Below are positions 34,493-43,580 of a stretch of DNA of 64,000 bases, piece after piece. Source of the stretch: Seonamhaeicola sp. (GTDB lineage: Bacteria; Bacteroidota; Bacteroidia; Flavobacteriales; Flavobacteriaceae); assembly GCF_028281565.1 (NCBI RefSeq), contig NZ_JANQJQ010000043.1:124001-188000 (forward strand), written 5' to 3'. The notes beneath the pieces are model-generated. The model did no database searches, was not told the origin of the DNA, and saw only the letters and a program-made list of their open reading frames with translations. The translations under genes and the position numbers were made by a program. Position 1 is the stretch's first letter, and every line of letters begins with the position of its first letter.

Positions 34493-35092
34493 TTAACTGT
34501 ATTTCAAAACATTCTTTACAATCCCTTCTATCTTAAAATAGTCATCTACAATAATGGGTGGATGATGTTCGCTGTTTAAGGATGTTAGTGTAATGGTATC
34601 GTTTTGTTTAAAGAACTTTTTTATGAGTACTTTTTCACCATAAACACATACGATCTTTTCACCATTTTCAGCGTCGTTCTTCTTTTGGGCAATTACCAGA
34701 TCACCTTCCCTGATAAGAGGTTCCATGGAGTTGCCTTTTGCTGTAACTATAAACCCGTCAAGAGCTGGAAATTTTAGTAACCTGGATGCAATAGGGATCT
34801 TGTCTATGGGGTTGCCATCCAGTATGGTACCGTTCTTACCACATTGTGCATTTCCATAGAGATTCAAATAGATTATGGGACGTTCCGGATTAAGAAAAAC
34901 CTGGTAATCCCTGGGGTTATGTGGGTTGCGTTTTAAATAACCTTTTTGTTCTAGTTTTTGAATATGGTGAGCCACCACACTTGATGAAGAAAAATTCAAT
35001 GTTTCCTGAATTTGCCTTATGGTAAGCGGGTTGTCAATCTGCTCATTTAGCAGTTTTAAAAGTGCTATTTGATTTTCATGTAAATCAGTCAT
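34493..35092 (-). CDS. LexA/UmuD-like S24 autocleaved repressor
   Basis: A 199-residue repressor with an N-terminal winged helix (IRQIQETLNFSSSSVVAHHIQKLEQKG, residues 24-50) and an S24 peptidase domain. Catalytic residues are Ser122 (GNSMEPLI) and probably Lys158 (KVLIKKF). The scissile bond is probably Cys84-Gly85 (NAQCGKNG), the Cys-Gly type used by UmuD and some LexAs. It should repress the divergent dinB-dnaE genes and itself until RecA-stimulated cleavage, because operator-like half-sites overlap both promoters. It need not be the cell's global LexA. Confidence 0.9.
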   Translation of the reverse strand: MTDLHENQIALLKLLNEQIDNPLTIRQIQETLNFSSSSVVAHHIQKLEQKGYLKRNPHNPRDYQVFLNPERPIIYLNLYGNAQCGKNGTILDGNPIDKIPIASRLLKFPALDGFIVTAKGNSMEPLIREGDLVIAQKKNDAENGEKIVCVYGEKVLIKKFFKQNDTITLTSLNSEHHPPIIVDDYFKIEGIVKNVLKYS

Positions 35093-35144
35093 CTACAATA
35101 CATTTTAAATGAAAAACAGGTTTTTTTAATAATTTAAGTCCATA

Positions 35145-35152
35145 CAAATATA
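35145..35152 (-). promoter_or_regulatory. -7 promoter element (TATATTTG) of the lexA-like gene
   Basis: Minus-strand TATATTTG fits TAnnTTTG. It overlaps the outer operator half-site TAGAA at 35151-35155, which would allow autorepression. Confidence 0.55.
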
Positions 35153-35164
35153 GAATATTTGTTT

Positions 35165-35188
35165 TTGTTCTATATTTTTGTAGAACAA
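35165..35188. promoter_or_regulatory. LexA-like operator: TTGTTCTA-N8-TAGAACAA
   Basis: A perfect 8+8 inverted repeat, with half-sites at 35165-35172 and 35181-35188. The 8-base centre (35173-35180) is TATTTTTG, itself a complete TAnnTTTG -7 element for dinB on the plus strand. A third half-site TAGAA lies at 35151, 30 bases from the one at 35181. Bound repressor would cover the promoter core directly. The GTTC/GAAC halves resemble LexA recognition in Gram-positive bacteria, but with wider spacing. Confidence 0.75.
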
Positions 35189-35214
35189 CATATTTAATTG
35201 CTATTTTGTTTTCC

Positions 35215-36435
35215 ATGAAACGTACTATTTTACATTTCGATTTGGATACCTTTTTTGTCTCTTGCGAACGGCTCTTAGATAGTAGACTGAATCATAAGCC
35301 TGTTATTGTTGGGGGAACAGGTGATCGTGGTGTGGTAAGTGCTGCTAGTTATGAAACACGTGCTTATGGTATACATTCCGGGATGCCCGCAAAAATGGCT
35401 AGGCAATTATGTCCACACGCTATTTTTATCAAAGGGAACGCCGGTACCTATACAAAATATTCCAAGCTTGTTACAGAGATCATACAAAGTGAAGTGCCGG
35501 TTTTAGAAAAGGCAAGTGTAGATGAATTTTATGCAGACCTTTCCGGAATGGACCGTTTTTTCGGATGCTACAAATATGCCACAGAATTAAGACAAAGAAT
35601 AATTAAAGAGTCAGGGTTGCCCATATCATTTGGGCTTTCGGAAAATAAAACCGTTTCTAAAATAGCGACCAATGAAGCCAAGCCTAATAACCAGCTAAAG
35701 ATTGAATTTGGAGCAGAAAAACAATTTTTGGCACCGCTTTCCATTAAAAAAATACCCATGGTGGGCGAGAAGACATTTCGGGCTTTCTGTAATATGGGAA
35801 TAAAAACGGTACATATGGTACAACAAATGCCTGTGGAGATAATGACCTCGGTTTTTGGTAAGAACGGACGTGTTATTTGGCAGCGTTCCAATGGTATTGA
35901 TAATACGCCTATTATAGAATATCATGAACGAAAATCTATTTCCAGCGAACGTACTTATGGGCGAGATACTATCGATATTTCAAAAATAAGAACCACACTG
36001 GCGGCTATAGCAGAGGATTTGGCATTTCAGTTACGCCGTGGAGGTAAGCTGGCATCAGTGGTTACTGTGAAAATTAGGTACTCCGATTTTCAAACTTACT
36101 CTAAACAGATAAAAATACCTTATACATCGGCAGATCATCATTTAATTCCCCTGGTGCAGGAATTATTTGATAAGCTGTATGACAGACGCGTACTTATTAG
36201 ACTGGTTGGAGTAAGGTTTAGTGGTATTACGTCCGGTACGTACCAGATTAATTTGTTTGATGATGAAAAAAGAACGGTTGACCTGTATAACGCTATGGAT
36301 AAAATCCGCCTTAGGTACGGTTCCCGAAGTGTTGTAAGGGCATCAGCATTAGGGGAAGGCGCAAGGTCGGTCGGGAATTTTACCAATCCTTTCAATGGAG
36401 AACCTCCCATTGTATTGGCACATCGTACGCAATAG
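35215..36435 (+). CDS. dinB: DinB-type Y-family DNA polymerase IV
   Basis: A 406-residue translesion polymerase. Catalytic acidic residues are in LHFDLDTFFVSCERL near the start and KASVDEFYADLSGM near residue 100; YETRAYGIHSGMP is the classic fingers motif, and KIPMVGEKTFRAFCNMGI an HhH region. The C-terminus (GNFTNPFNGEPPIVLAHRTQ) does not show an obvious beta-clamp peptide. I choose the ATG at 35215, since the TTG at 35206 adds only MFS and lies close to the likely transcription start. It is followed after 5 bases by the DnaE-type gene and is under the dyad operator upstream. Confidence 0.94.
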   Translation: MKRTILHFDLDTFFVSCERLLDSRLNHKPVIVGGTGDRGVVSAASYETRAYGIHSGMPAKMARQLCPHAIFIKGNAGTYTKYSKLVTEIIQSEVPVLEKASVDEFYADLSGMDRFFGCYKYATELRQRIIKESGLPISFGLSENKTVSKIATNEAKPNNQLKIEFGAEKQFLAPLSIKKIPMVGEKTFRAFCNMGIKTVHMVQQMPVEIMTSVFGKNGRVIWQRSNGIDNTPIIEYHERKSISSERTYGRDTIDISKIRTTLAAIAEDLAFQLRRGGKLASVVTVKIRYSDFQTYSKQIKIPYTSADHHLIPLVQELFDKLYDRRVLIRLVGVRFSGITSGTYQINLFDDEKRTVDLYNAMDKIRLRYGSRSVVRASALGEGARSVGNFTNPFNGEPPIVLAHRTQ

Positions 36436-36440
36436 ACATT

Positions 36441-39400
36441 ATGTTTCTGAATAACCATACATATTATAGCTTACGTTACGGCACCATGTCGGAAAAAGAA
36501 CTTTTGGCATTAGCACAGGCCTATGGTTGCAACGTATTTCCGCTTACCGATATTAATAATACCTCCGGATGTTTAAATTTCATCAGGCGGGCACCGGAGT
36601 ATGGAATAAGGCCCATTGTTGGTATAGATTTTAGAAATAAAGCGCAACAATCTTATGTGTGTTTAGCTATTAATAATCAGGGGTTTTTAGAGTTAAACAA
36701 CTTTCTGTCAAAACATTTGCATAATGATGAACCGTTTCCCGATGTGGCACCCGGGTTTCAAAATGCCATAACTGTTTATCCGTTTCAGAAGCTGTTGGAA
36801 ATAAAAAAAACTGTTTTTGCCGAAAATGAATTTATAGGGGTATCCATTGATGATATTAATAAACTTCAATTTTCGAAATACATCCGGTTTAAAGATAAAC
36901 TCGTGTTGTTACATACGGTAAGCTTTAGAAATAAACGCGATTATAATGTACACCGATTGTTAAGGGCTATTGACAATAACGTGCTTTTAAGTAAGCTTTC
37001 CAAAACACAACAAGGCGCACCGGAGCATCAAATAATGCCTATATCCGAAATAGAAAAGCACTTTCAGGATTTTCCACGTATTTTAAAAAATACGAAACAA
37101 TTATTGGAGCGTTGTAGCATTCAATTTGATTTTTCCAATAATAGGAAAAACCAAAACCTATCGACACTTTACGACTGCAAAGAAAAGGATTTTGAAGTGT
37201 TAGCGAAGCTTTGTTACCAGGGTTTGCCTAAGCGTTATGATACCGTTTCAGAAACTATAAAACAACGGTTGGAAAAGGAATTGAACCTTATAAAGCAACA
37301 AGATTATGTAAGTTTCTTTTTAATTAACTGGAAGATCATTCAATATGCAAAATCAAAGGGGTACTACTATGTGGGCAGGGGTAGTGGTGCTAATAGTATT
37401 GTGGCTTACCTGTTACAGATCACAGATGTAGATCCTATAGAATTAGATCTGTATTTTGAGCGGTTTATGAATTTATATCGTGCTACACCGCCGGATTTCG
37501 ATATCGATTTTTCAACCTGGGACCGGGAAGATGTCACGCGCTTTATTTTTGAGGAATTTGGAGCCCATGGACAAGTAGCGCTTTTGGGAGCCTACGTGAC
37601 GTTCCAGTACAGGGGCGCCGTACGGGAATTGGGTAAAGTTTTTGGGGTGCCCAAATATGAGATTGATAAGTTATGTTCGGGGAAGTTCGGTTATGATCAG
37701 CTTGACGGATTGTCTAAACTGGTATTGCGTTATGCTAAGTATTTGGAAGGCCGACCCAACTATATAAGTATCCATGCTGCGGGGATTTTAATTTCGGATG
37801 CTCCCATGCATTATTTTTCTGCTACTAATATGCCTCCCAAAGGGTTTCCTACGGTGCAGTTTGATATGCATATTGCCGAAGATGTAGGCCTGTACAAGTT
37901 TGATATTTTAGGGCAACGTGGTTTGGGCAAAATAAAGGATGCCATAGCTATAATCAAAGAAAACAGACCGGGGGTCAATTTACCGGATATACATAATGCC
38001 AAGCCTTTTTTTGTTAATGAACGTATTAATGCCATGATAGAACGTGCAGAGTGTATAGGTTGTTTCTATGTAGAGTCTCCGGCCATGCGTATGCTCCTTA
38101 AAAAATTGGGAGTCAGGGATTACTTGACCTTGGTGGCTGCAAGTTCCATTATTAGGCCCGGCGTGGCTAAAAGCGGTATGATGCGTGAGTATATTTTACG
38201 CCATAAAAACCCGGAACGGCGAAAGCGTGCACATCCTGTTTTATGGGATCTTATGGAAGATACTTACGGTGTTATGGTATATCAGGAAGATGTTATTAAA
38301 GTGGCGCATCATTTCGCGGGTTTGGATTTGGGTGAAGCCGATGTGTTGCGTCGTGGCATGAGTGGAAAATACCGGTCCAGAGAAGAGTTTTTGGTGGTTA
38401 AAGAAAAGTTTATTTCAAATTGCAGGGAACGGGGTGAACAGGATGCTGTCATTTTTGAAGTATGGCGTCAAATTGAAAGTTTTGCAGGATATGCGTTTGC
38501 TAAAGGACATTCGGCCTCTTATGCCGTTGAGTCTTATCAGAGTTTGTTTTTAAAATGTTATTACCCTTTGGAATATATGGTGGCCACCGTAAATAATGGT
38601 GGTGGTTTTTACAGGACCGAACTCTATTTACATGAAGCCAAAAAGCTGGGGGGCAATATCCATCTGCCTTGTGTAAACCGAAGTCGTATAGAGACCATTA
38701 TTCACGGTATTGATATTTACCTGGGGTTTCAACATTTACAGGGGTTTGAAAAACGCAACATGATTAGTTTGTTGCAAGCCAGAATACATGGGGACTTTGA
38801 ATCTTTGGACGATTTTATGGAGCGCGTTCCGATGTCTATTGAGCAATTGGATATTTTAATAAGAATTGATGCTTTTAGGAGTTTAGGAAAAGATAAACGT
38901 ACGCTGTTATGGGAAGCGTATTATAAGTATAATCATTTAGCTATTGATGACTTACAGCCGCAGTTATTTAGGCTTGGAGCCAGAGAATTTATGTTGCCGC
39001 AATTTACCATAACGGATCTAGAGAATGCTTTTGATCAACTGGAACTGTTAAACTTTACTATGTATGATGTGTATTCACTTCTTGAGACACCTCCTACCAG
39101 TAATCTTTTAACAAGAGATTTGGTAGTTTATAAGGGTAAAGTAATCACTATTTATGGCTATTTGATCACAGCTAAGAATACAAGTACGCACAAAGGCGAC
39201 CGTATGTATTTTGGTACTTTTTTAGACCAGGAGGGACAATGGTTGGATACAGTTCATTTTCCCCCGGTAGCAAAACGTTACCCCTTTAGAGGTAAAGGCA
39301 TTTATCGCATTACCGGGAAAGTGGTTGAGGAATTTGATTTTTTAAGTGTTGAAGTGATAAAACAAGAACGCATGCCTTATGTGTCCGATCCCAGATTTGA

Positions 39401-39452
39401 TATCACATACAATAGAAAAGACTTTCCTAAATTAAATACTGTATTTGGTTAG
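36441..39452 (+). CDS. Error-prone DNA polymerase III alpha subunit (DnaE2-like)
   Basis: A 1003-residue C-family polymerase, shorter than replicative DnaE (about 1150-1450 in this phylum). The N-terminal PHP domain is degenerate (NNHTYYSLRYGTMSE, then LTDINNTSG), missing several metal ligands, so no proofreading is expected. Catalytic Asp are in PPDFDIDFS (near residues 352-354) and in YKFDILGQRGLG (near residue 487). An HhH region and an OB-fold (VITIYGYLITAKNTSTHKGDRM) close the protein. Together with dinB and the LexA-like repressor it forms a damage-inducible mutagenesis cassette comparable to imuA-imuB-dnaE2, without imuA. Confidence 0.93.
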   Translation: MFLNNHTYYSLRYGTMSEKELLALAQAYGCNVFPLTDINNTSGCLNFIRRAPEYGIRPIVGIDFRNKAQQSYVCLAINNQGFLELNNFLSKHLHNDEPFPDVAPGFQNAITVYPFQKLLEIKKTVFAENEFIGVSIDDINKLQFSKYIRFKDKLVLLHTVSFRNKRDYNVHRLLRAIDNNVLLSKLSKTQQGAPEHQIMPISEIEKHFQDFPRILKNTKQLLERCSIQFDFSNNRKNQNLSTLYDCKEKDFEVLAKLCYQGLPKRYDTVSETIKQRLEKELNLIKQQDYVSFFLINWKIIQYAKSKGYYYVGRGSGANSIVAYLLQITDVDPIELDLYFERFMNLYRATPPDFDIDFSTWDREDVTRFIFEEFGAHGQVALLGAYVTFQYRGAVRELGKVFGVPKYEIDKLCSGKFGYDQLDGLSKLVLRYAKYLEGRPNYISIHAAGILISDAPMHYFSATNMPPKGFPTVQFDMHIAEDVGLYKFDILGQRGLGKIKDAIAIIKENRPGVNLPDIHNAKPFFVNERINAMIERAECIGCFYVESPAMRMLLKKLGVRDYLTLVAASSIIRPGVAKSGMMREYILRHKNPERRKRAHPVLWDLMEDTYGVMVYQEDVIKVAHHFAGLDLGEADVLRRGMSGKYRSREEFLVVKEKFISNCRERGEQDAVIFEVWRQIESFAGYAFAKGHSASYAVESYQSLFLKCYYPLEYMVATVNNGGGFYRTELYLHEAKKLGGNIHLPCVNRSRIETIIHGIDIYLGFQHLQGFEKRNMISLLQARIHGDFESLDDFMERVPMSIEQLDILIRIDAFRSLGKDKRTLLWEAYYKYNHLAIDDLQPQLFRLGAREFMLPQFTITDLENAFDQLELLNFTMYDVYSLLETPPTSNLLTRDLVVYKGKVITIYGYLITAKNTSTHKGDRMYFGTFLDQEGQWLDTVHFPPVAKRYPFRGKGIYRITGKVVEEFDFLSVEVIKQERMPYVSDPRFDITYNRKDFPKLNTVFG

Positions 39453-39463
39453 ACAGTCAAACT

Positions 39464-40873
39464 TTATAACGTTGTCGGGCATACATAATCTGTTTTAGGT
39501 AAATCGGTCTTCTTTAGAGCAGCATATCCGCCGGCCACATCAATAACATCAAACCCCCTGGCTTTTAAAATAGAAGCGGCAATAACCGACCTGTAACCAC
39601 CGGCACAGTGCAGGTAATAGGTTTGCTTTTGATCTATGGTGTTCATGTTATCGTTTATATAATCTAAAGCAAAGTGGTGTACGTTATCACCCTCTAAATG
39701 TTCGGATTTATATTCGCCGTCCTTTCTCACATCGAGAATTTCAATGTTGCCGGTTTTGTTTCTATTGGCTAATGCATCAGCTGAAATAGATTCGATAGTT
39801 TCAATATCTTTCCCGGCAGCTTTCCAGGATGCTAAGCCCCCTTTTAAATACCCCAACGTATTATCATAGCCTACACGAGATAGTCTGGTTACCGTTTCTT
39901 GTTCTTTTCCTTCAGGGACTACCAATAAAATAGGTTGTTGCAGATCGGTTATTAAAGCCCCGACCCAGGGAGCAAATCCGCCATGAATCCCAATGAAAAT
40001 AGAGTTGGGAATGTGTCCCTTTACAAATTCCTGTTCGGTTCTGACATCCAGAACCAAAGCACCTTCCTGATTGGCTATGCTTTCAAATTCGTCAGGATTT
40101 AAAGCCACGTCCCCTTTTTTAAGGACAGATTCAAAATCGGTATATCCGGACTTGTTCATCATGGCATTTTTAGCAAAATATTGAGGCGGTGGTAAAATAC
40201 CGTCCAATACTTCTTTAACAAACTCGTCTTTGGTCATATCTGCTCTTAAAGCATAATTGGTTGCTTTTTGGTCACCCAGAATACCAACGGTTTCTTTGCT
40301 TAGATTCTTTCCACATGCAGAACCGGCACCGTGGGCAGGATATACAATAACATCATCGGCTAAAGTCATGATTTTATTTCGTAACGAATCGTAGAGCATG
40401 CTTGCCAAATCTTCTTTAGTTAAATCAGATTTAACCGCTAGATCCGGTCTTCCAACATCGCCTAAAAACAAGGTGTCACCAGAGAAAATAGCATGATCTT
40501 TTCCATTTTCATCAATTAAAAGAAAGGTAGCCGATTCTAGAGTATGTCCGGGTGTATGAAGTACTTTAATAGTGATATTTCCCAGTTTAAATTCTTCATT
40601 GTCTTCAGCCACATGAGCTTCGTAATTTGTCTGAGCCCCAGGTCCAAACACAATAGTCGCCCCTGTTTTTTTAGCCAGGTCTACATGACCCGAAACAAAA
40701 TCGGCATGAAAATGGGTTTCAAAAATATACTTGATCTTAGCATTTTCACTATTGGCTTTATCCACATATTGCTGTGTCTCACGTAAAGGGTCAATAATGG
40801 CTACTTCACCATTCGATTCTATATAATAAGCTCCCTGAGCTAAACATCCCGTATAAATTTGTTCTATTTTCAT
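39464..40873 (-). CDS. MBL-fold hydrolase fused to two rhodanese domains (persulfide dioxygenase-like)
   Basis: A 469-residue protein. The metallo-beta-lactamase domain (residues 1-235) carries ETHFHADFVSGH, the ETHE1-type iron site pattern, and later HTPGHT, FSGDTLF and YPAHGAGS. Two rhodanese domains follow. The first (about 260-355) has a loop GIHGGFAPWVG with no Cys and is probably inactive; the second (about 370-460) has the active loop YLHCAGGYRS. Such fusions oxidise glutathione-type persulfides to sulfite and pass sulfane sulfur on. I start at the ATG at 40873; the TTG at 40906 adds 11 unlikely residues. It lies downstream of the TauE/YeeE genes on the same strand. Confidence 0.9.
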   Translation of the reverse strand: MKIEQIYTGCLAQGAYYIESNGEVAIIDPLRETQQYVDKANSENAKIKYIFETHFHADFVSGHVDLAKKTGATIVFGPGAQTNYEAHVAEDNEEFKLGNITIKVLHTPGHTLESATFLLIDENGKDHAIFSGDTLFLGDVGRPDLAVKSDLTKEDLASMLYDSLRNKIMTLADDVIVYPAHGAGSACGKNLSKETVGILGDQKATNYALRADMTKDEFVKEVLDGILPPPQYFAKNAMMNKSGYTDFESVLKKGDVALNPDEFESIANQEGALVLDVRTEQEFVKGHIPNSIFIGIHGGFAPWVGALITDLQQPILLVVPEGKEQETVTRLSRVGYDNTLGYLKGGLASWKAAGKDIETIESISADALANRNKTGNIEILDVRKDGEYKSEHLEGDNVHHFALDYINDNMNTIDQKQTYYLHCAGGYRSVIAASILKARGFDVIDVAGGYAALKKTDLPKTDYVCPTTL

Positions 40874-40906
40874 CTGTTTAAATTTTTTTGATTTCTGAAT
40901 ATTCAA

Positions 40907-40924
40907 TCCCGATAGCTATCGGGA
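40907..40924. repeat. TCCCGATAGCTATCGGGA perfect palindrome
   Basis: An 18-base perfect palindrome in the 205-base gap between the TauE gene and the MBL-rhodanese gene. It is related to the CCCGAT hairpin at 14683. It may be an attenuating hairpin within the operon or a repeat copy. Confidence 0.55.
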
Positions 40925-41075
40925 GAATACATTCAGCTGCTCACATAAATTTTAATTATTCATTGGTGTGAATTTAGAATGAATAAAATATATGTTCGTT
41001 TCATTATCAATAATCTTAATTTTTCTCAAAAATACTAAACCCAAACAGGTTGCTTTGTGACATTTGTAACATAAC

Positions 41076-41870
41076 CTATAAGCTGGTCTCTCTGTACACA
41101 ATATAAATAGCCATGATCAGTGTAAAAATGCCAAAACTTCGTTTCAACTTTTTGCTACTTATGAATTTTGAAAGGAACACGCCCAGTAGTATTCCAACAA
41201 CTGATATCAGGGTGAATAATAATAGGAAACGCCATTCAATTTCTAAAGTTTGAATATCACCCATAAAGCCAATTAAAGAGTTTATGGTCACTATAATTAA
41301 AGAGGTTCCAACCGCTCTTTTCATAGGAATATTGGCCCAAAGTACTAAAGCAGGAACATATAAAAAACCCCCTCCGGCACCAATAATTCCGGTAATGGTT
41401 CCAATAATTAAGCCTTGAACAAACGTTTTGTAATAAGCTTGTTTGGTACTTGGAACGTCCTCATTATTTTTATTTTTTATCATTGAAATGGCTGCCAATA
41501 GCATAATAAATGAAAAGAATATCATAATGCCCATTTCTTTGGTAAGCGTAAAATCACCTATACTAAAAAGATTGTCGGGAATATTGGGGACCAAATACCT
41601 TCTGGATAAATAAACGGCCACAAATGATGGAAATGAAAAGGCCAGACCGGTTTTAACGTCAACGAGTCCTTCTCTATATTTTTGAAAGGTTCCAACTAAT
41701 GACGTTGTACCCACTACAAATAAGGAATACGCTGTGGCTATAATTGGATTATAACCCAAAAGATAAACCAACAGCGGCACGGTAAGTATAGACCCGCCAC
41801 CACCTATAAGTCCTAAAACCAGGCCAACTACTAAAGCGCCAAAATAGCCTAAGATCTGGGTGTTATCCAT
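41076..41870 (-). CDS. TauE/SafE-family sulfite/organosulfur exporter
   Basis: A 264-residue membrane protein with about eight hydrophobic segments and the family's repeated motif, GLVLGLIGGGGSILTVPLLV near the start and GTITGIIGAGGGFLYVPALV after the middle, reflecting the ancient duplication in TauE/SafE. The family exports sulfite, sulfoacetate and similar anions. Next to a persulfide dioxygenase, export of the sulfite formed is a reasonable inference. It is contiguous with the YeeE half upstream (no gap). Confidence 0.9.
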   Translation of the reverse strand: MDNTQILGYFGALVVGLVLGLIGGGGSILTVPLLVYLLGYNPIIATAYSLFVVGTTSLVGTFQKYREGLVDVKTGLAFSFPSFVAVYLSRRYLVPNIPDNLFSIGDFTLTKEMGIMIFFSFIMLLAAISMIKNKNNEDVPSTKQAYYKTFVQGLIIGTITGIIGAGGGFLYVPALVLWANIPMKRAVGTSLIIVTINSLIGFMGDIQTLEIEWRFLLLFTLISVVGILLGVFLSKFISSKKLKRSFGIFTLIMAIYIVYRETSL

Positions 41871-42284
41871 TTAGTGAGGAAGTTTATCTTTTAAAATACC
41901 GTAAAGAAAAGTACCTATTAAAGCAGCTATAATTACAATAATCATGCTGTAAACACCGGTTCCTAATAAAATGTACATGGGGCCGGGGCAGGCACCAATC
42001 AGTGCCCAACCGAAACCAAAAATGGTACCGCCAACAATAAACCTGATAAAGCCTTTATCTTTTTTAGGGGCGTCTATTTGTCTGCCTTCAGTATTTTTTA
42101 GATGTTTTCTTTTTGAAACCTGTAAGAACAATATGCCTGAAGCTATGGCCGTACCAATGATACCGTACATATGAAAGGACTGAAACCTGAACATTTCATA
42201 AATACGAAACCAGGATACCGCTTCGGATTTTACCAAAACAATTCCGAAGAAAATACCAACCAATAAAAATTTTAAATATTTCAT
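41871..42284 (-). CDS. YeeE/YedE-family half protein (DUF6691 type)
   Basis: A 137-residue membrane protein with four hydrophobic segments. The conserved motif is GGTIFGFGWALIGACPGPMYILLGTG, with the Cys typical of YeeE/YedE thiosulfate transporters. It is the second half of a split transporter; the first half is the next gene upstream, 3 bases away. Together they match the length of one full YeeE. Uptake of thiosulfate or related sulfur is the expected role. Confidence 0.87.
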   Translation of the reverse strand: MKYLKFLLVGIFFGIVLVKSEAVSWFRIYEMFRFQSFHMYGIIGTAIASGILFLQVSKRKHLKNTEGRQIDAPKKDKGFIRFIVGGTIFGFGWALIGACPGPMYILLGTGVYSMIIVIIAALIGTFLYGILKDKLPH

Positions 42285-42287
42285 AGC

Positions 42288-42845
42288 TTAAAAGATTAAG
42301 GGTAAAATAATATTGGCCATGACCAAACCACCAATGAAAAAGCCAATAACAGCTATTAAAGACTGTTTTTGTAAACTACTTAAACCCGTAATGGCATGAC
42401 CGGATGTACAACCACTGGCATAACGGGTACCAAACCCTACCAACAGGCCTCCAACGATTAGAAGAAGCAGTATTTTAACCGAAGCCAAAGCATCCAGGCT
42501 AAATAGTTCATCCGGAACCAGGGTGGCTCCTGAGTTTTCAAAGCCCATTTGTTGTAACTCCGTAACAGTAACCGGATTTAAATCGGTTGGGACATTATTT
42601 GAAAGATACTGGGTAGCAATAAAGCCACCGATAATAGATCCTAAAACTATGGTTAGATTCCATTTTTGGGTTTTCCAGTCGAATCTAAAAAAATCTGCAA
42701 ATCTATCAGCTCCTAAAGCTGTACACATGGTTTTCAGGTTTGACGACATGCCAAACGTTTTACCAAAGTACAGCAACAAAGCCATAACAATAGCTATTAG
42801 GGGTCCTGATACATACCAGGGCCACGGATTTAAAATAATTTCCAT
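42288..42845 (-). CDS. YeeE/YedE-family half protein
   Basis: A 185-residue membrane protein, the first half of a split YeeE/YedE transporter. Hydrophobic segments begin at YVSGPLIAIVMALLLYFG. A Cys-containing TMCTALGAD loop and the core GFGTRYASGCTSGHAITGLS, with conserved Cys, identify the family. The ATG at 42845 begins MEIILNPWPWY, directly ahead of the first helix; the longer in-frame start at 42899 would add 18 residues and run close to the crp stop, so I prefer the shorter. Confidence 0.88.
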   Translation of the reverse strand: MEIILNPWPWYVSGPLIAIVMALLLYFGKTFGMSSNLKTMCTALGADRFADFFRFDWKTQKWNLTIVLGSIIGGFIATQYLSNNVPTDLNPVTVTELQQMGFENSGATLVPDELFSLDALASVKILLLLIVGGLLVGFGTRYASGCTSGHAITGLSSLQKQSLIAVIGFFIGGLVMANIILPLIF

Positions 42846-42905
42846 TTTTCTTAATTTAAGTGTAAAAATATAATGTTGAAAAGTGATACGTGTAACCAAT
42901 GTTAC

Positions 42906-43541
42906 TTAAACAGAAAGTACCTCAATTTTATTTCTGCCAAGTTTTATTTTATTTTCGTTCTCAAGCTGCTTTAAAAGCCTTGAAATAACTACACGGGAGG
43001 TGTGCAGGTCTTCGGCAATATCCTGGTGTTTAATTAAGATGGTATCCGTATCATTAAGCATGGCTTTGTTGACCAGGTATTTGTACAAACGCTCATCCAT
43101 TTTTAAGAAGGCAATACTGTCAATGGCATCCAGCATTTCATCAAACCGGGTTTGATAACTTTCCAGGATAAAATTTCGCCAACTTTCGTTACCGTGAAAC
43201 CAATCCTGCATTTTTTGCACAGGTATCATGATGAGCTCAGAATCCTGTTCTGCAACAGCTCTGATCTTACTTTTTGAAGTCCCCATACAGCAGGTAAGCG
43301 ACATGGTACAGGTTTCACCGGCTTCTAAAAAGTAGATAAGCAGATCATTACCCTCATCATCTTCCCTTAAGATTTTGATGTGCCCGCTTAATAAGAGCGG
43401 AATATAAAGCATGGGTTGGTTCACATCAATTATGATGTCATCTTTTGAAAACGACCTGAATATACCAACATCAAAAATCTCATTAATAAGATCGTCATCT
43501 AAGATATAACTAAACTTTTGGTGCAATATTTCTTTTGTCAT
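42906..43541 (-). CDS. Crp/Fnr-family transcription regulator of the sulfur cluster
   Basis: A 211-residue regulator: cyclic-nucleotide-type sensor barrel (IIDVNQPMLYIPLLLSGHIKIL, LIYFLEAGETCTMSLTCC) then a winged helix (HQDIAEDLHTSRVVISRLLKQLE). The sensor carries a Cys cluster (C-x5-CC near residues 75-82) where cAMP receptors have phosphate-binding residues, so it probably senses something else, perhaps thiol/persulfide state. I start at the ATG at 43541. The longer frame to 43619 would run through a TATTTTTG element (43546-43553). It heads the YeeE-YeeE-TauE-MBL string. Confidence 0.9.
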   Translation of the reverse strand: MTKEILHQKFSYILDDDLINEIFDVGIFRSFSKDDIIIDVNQPMLYIPLLLSGHIKILREDDEGNDLLIYFLEAGETCTMSLTCCMGTSKSKIRAVAEQDSELIMIPVQKMQDWFHGNESWRNFILESYQTRFDEMLDAIDSIAFLKMDERLYKYLVNKAMLNDTDTILIKHQDIAEDLHTSRVVISRLLKQLENENKIKLGRNKIEVLSV

Positions 43542-43545
43542 ATTC

Positions 43546-43553
43546 CAAAAATA
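43546..43553 (-). promoter_or_regulatory. -7 promoter element (TATTTTTG) of the Crp/Fnr gene
   Basis: Minus-strand TATTTTTG lies only 4 bases from the ATG at 43541, so the transcript would be leaderless or nearly so if this is the true promoter. Confidence 0.4.
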
Positions 43554-43580
43554 CGGATTTATAAATTTGAAATAAATAGT

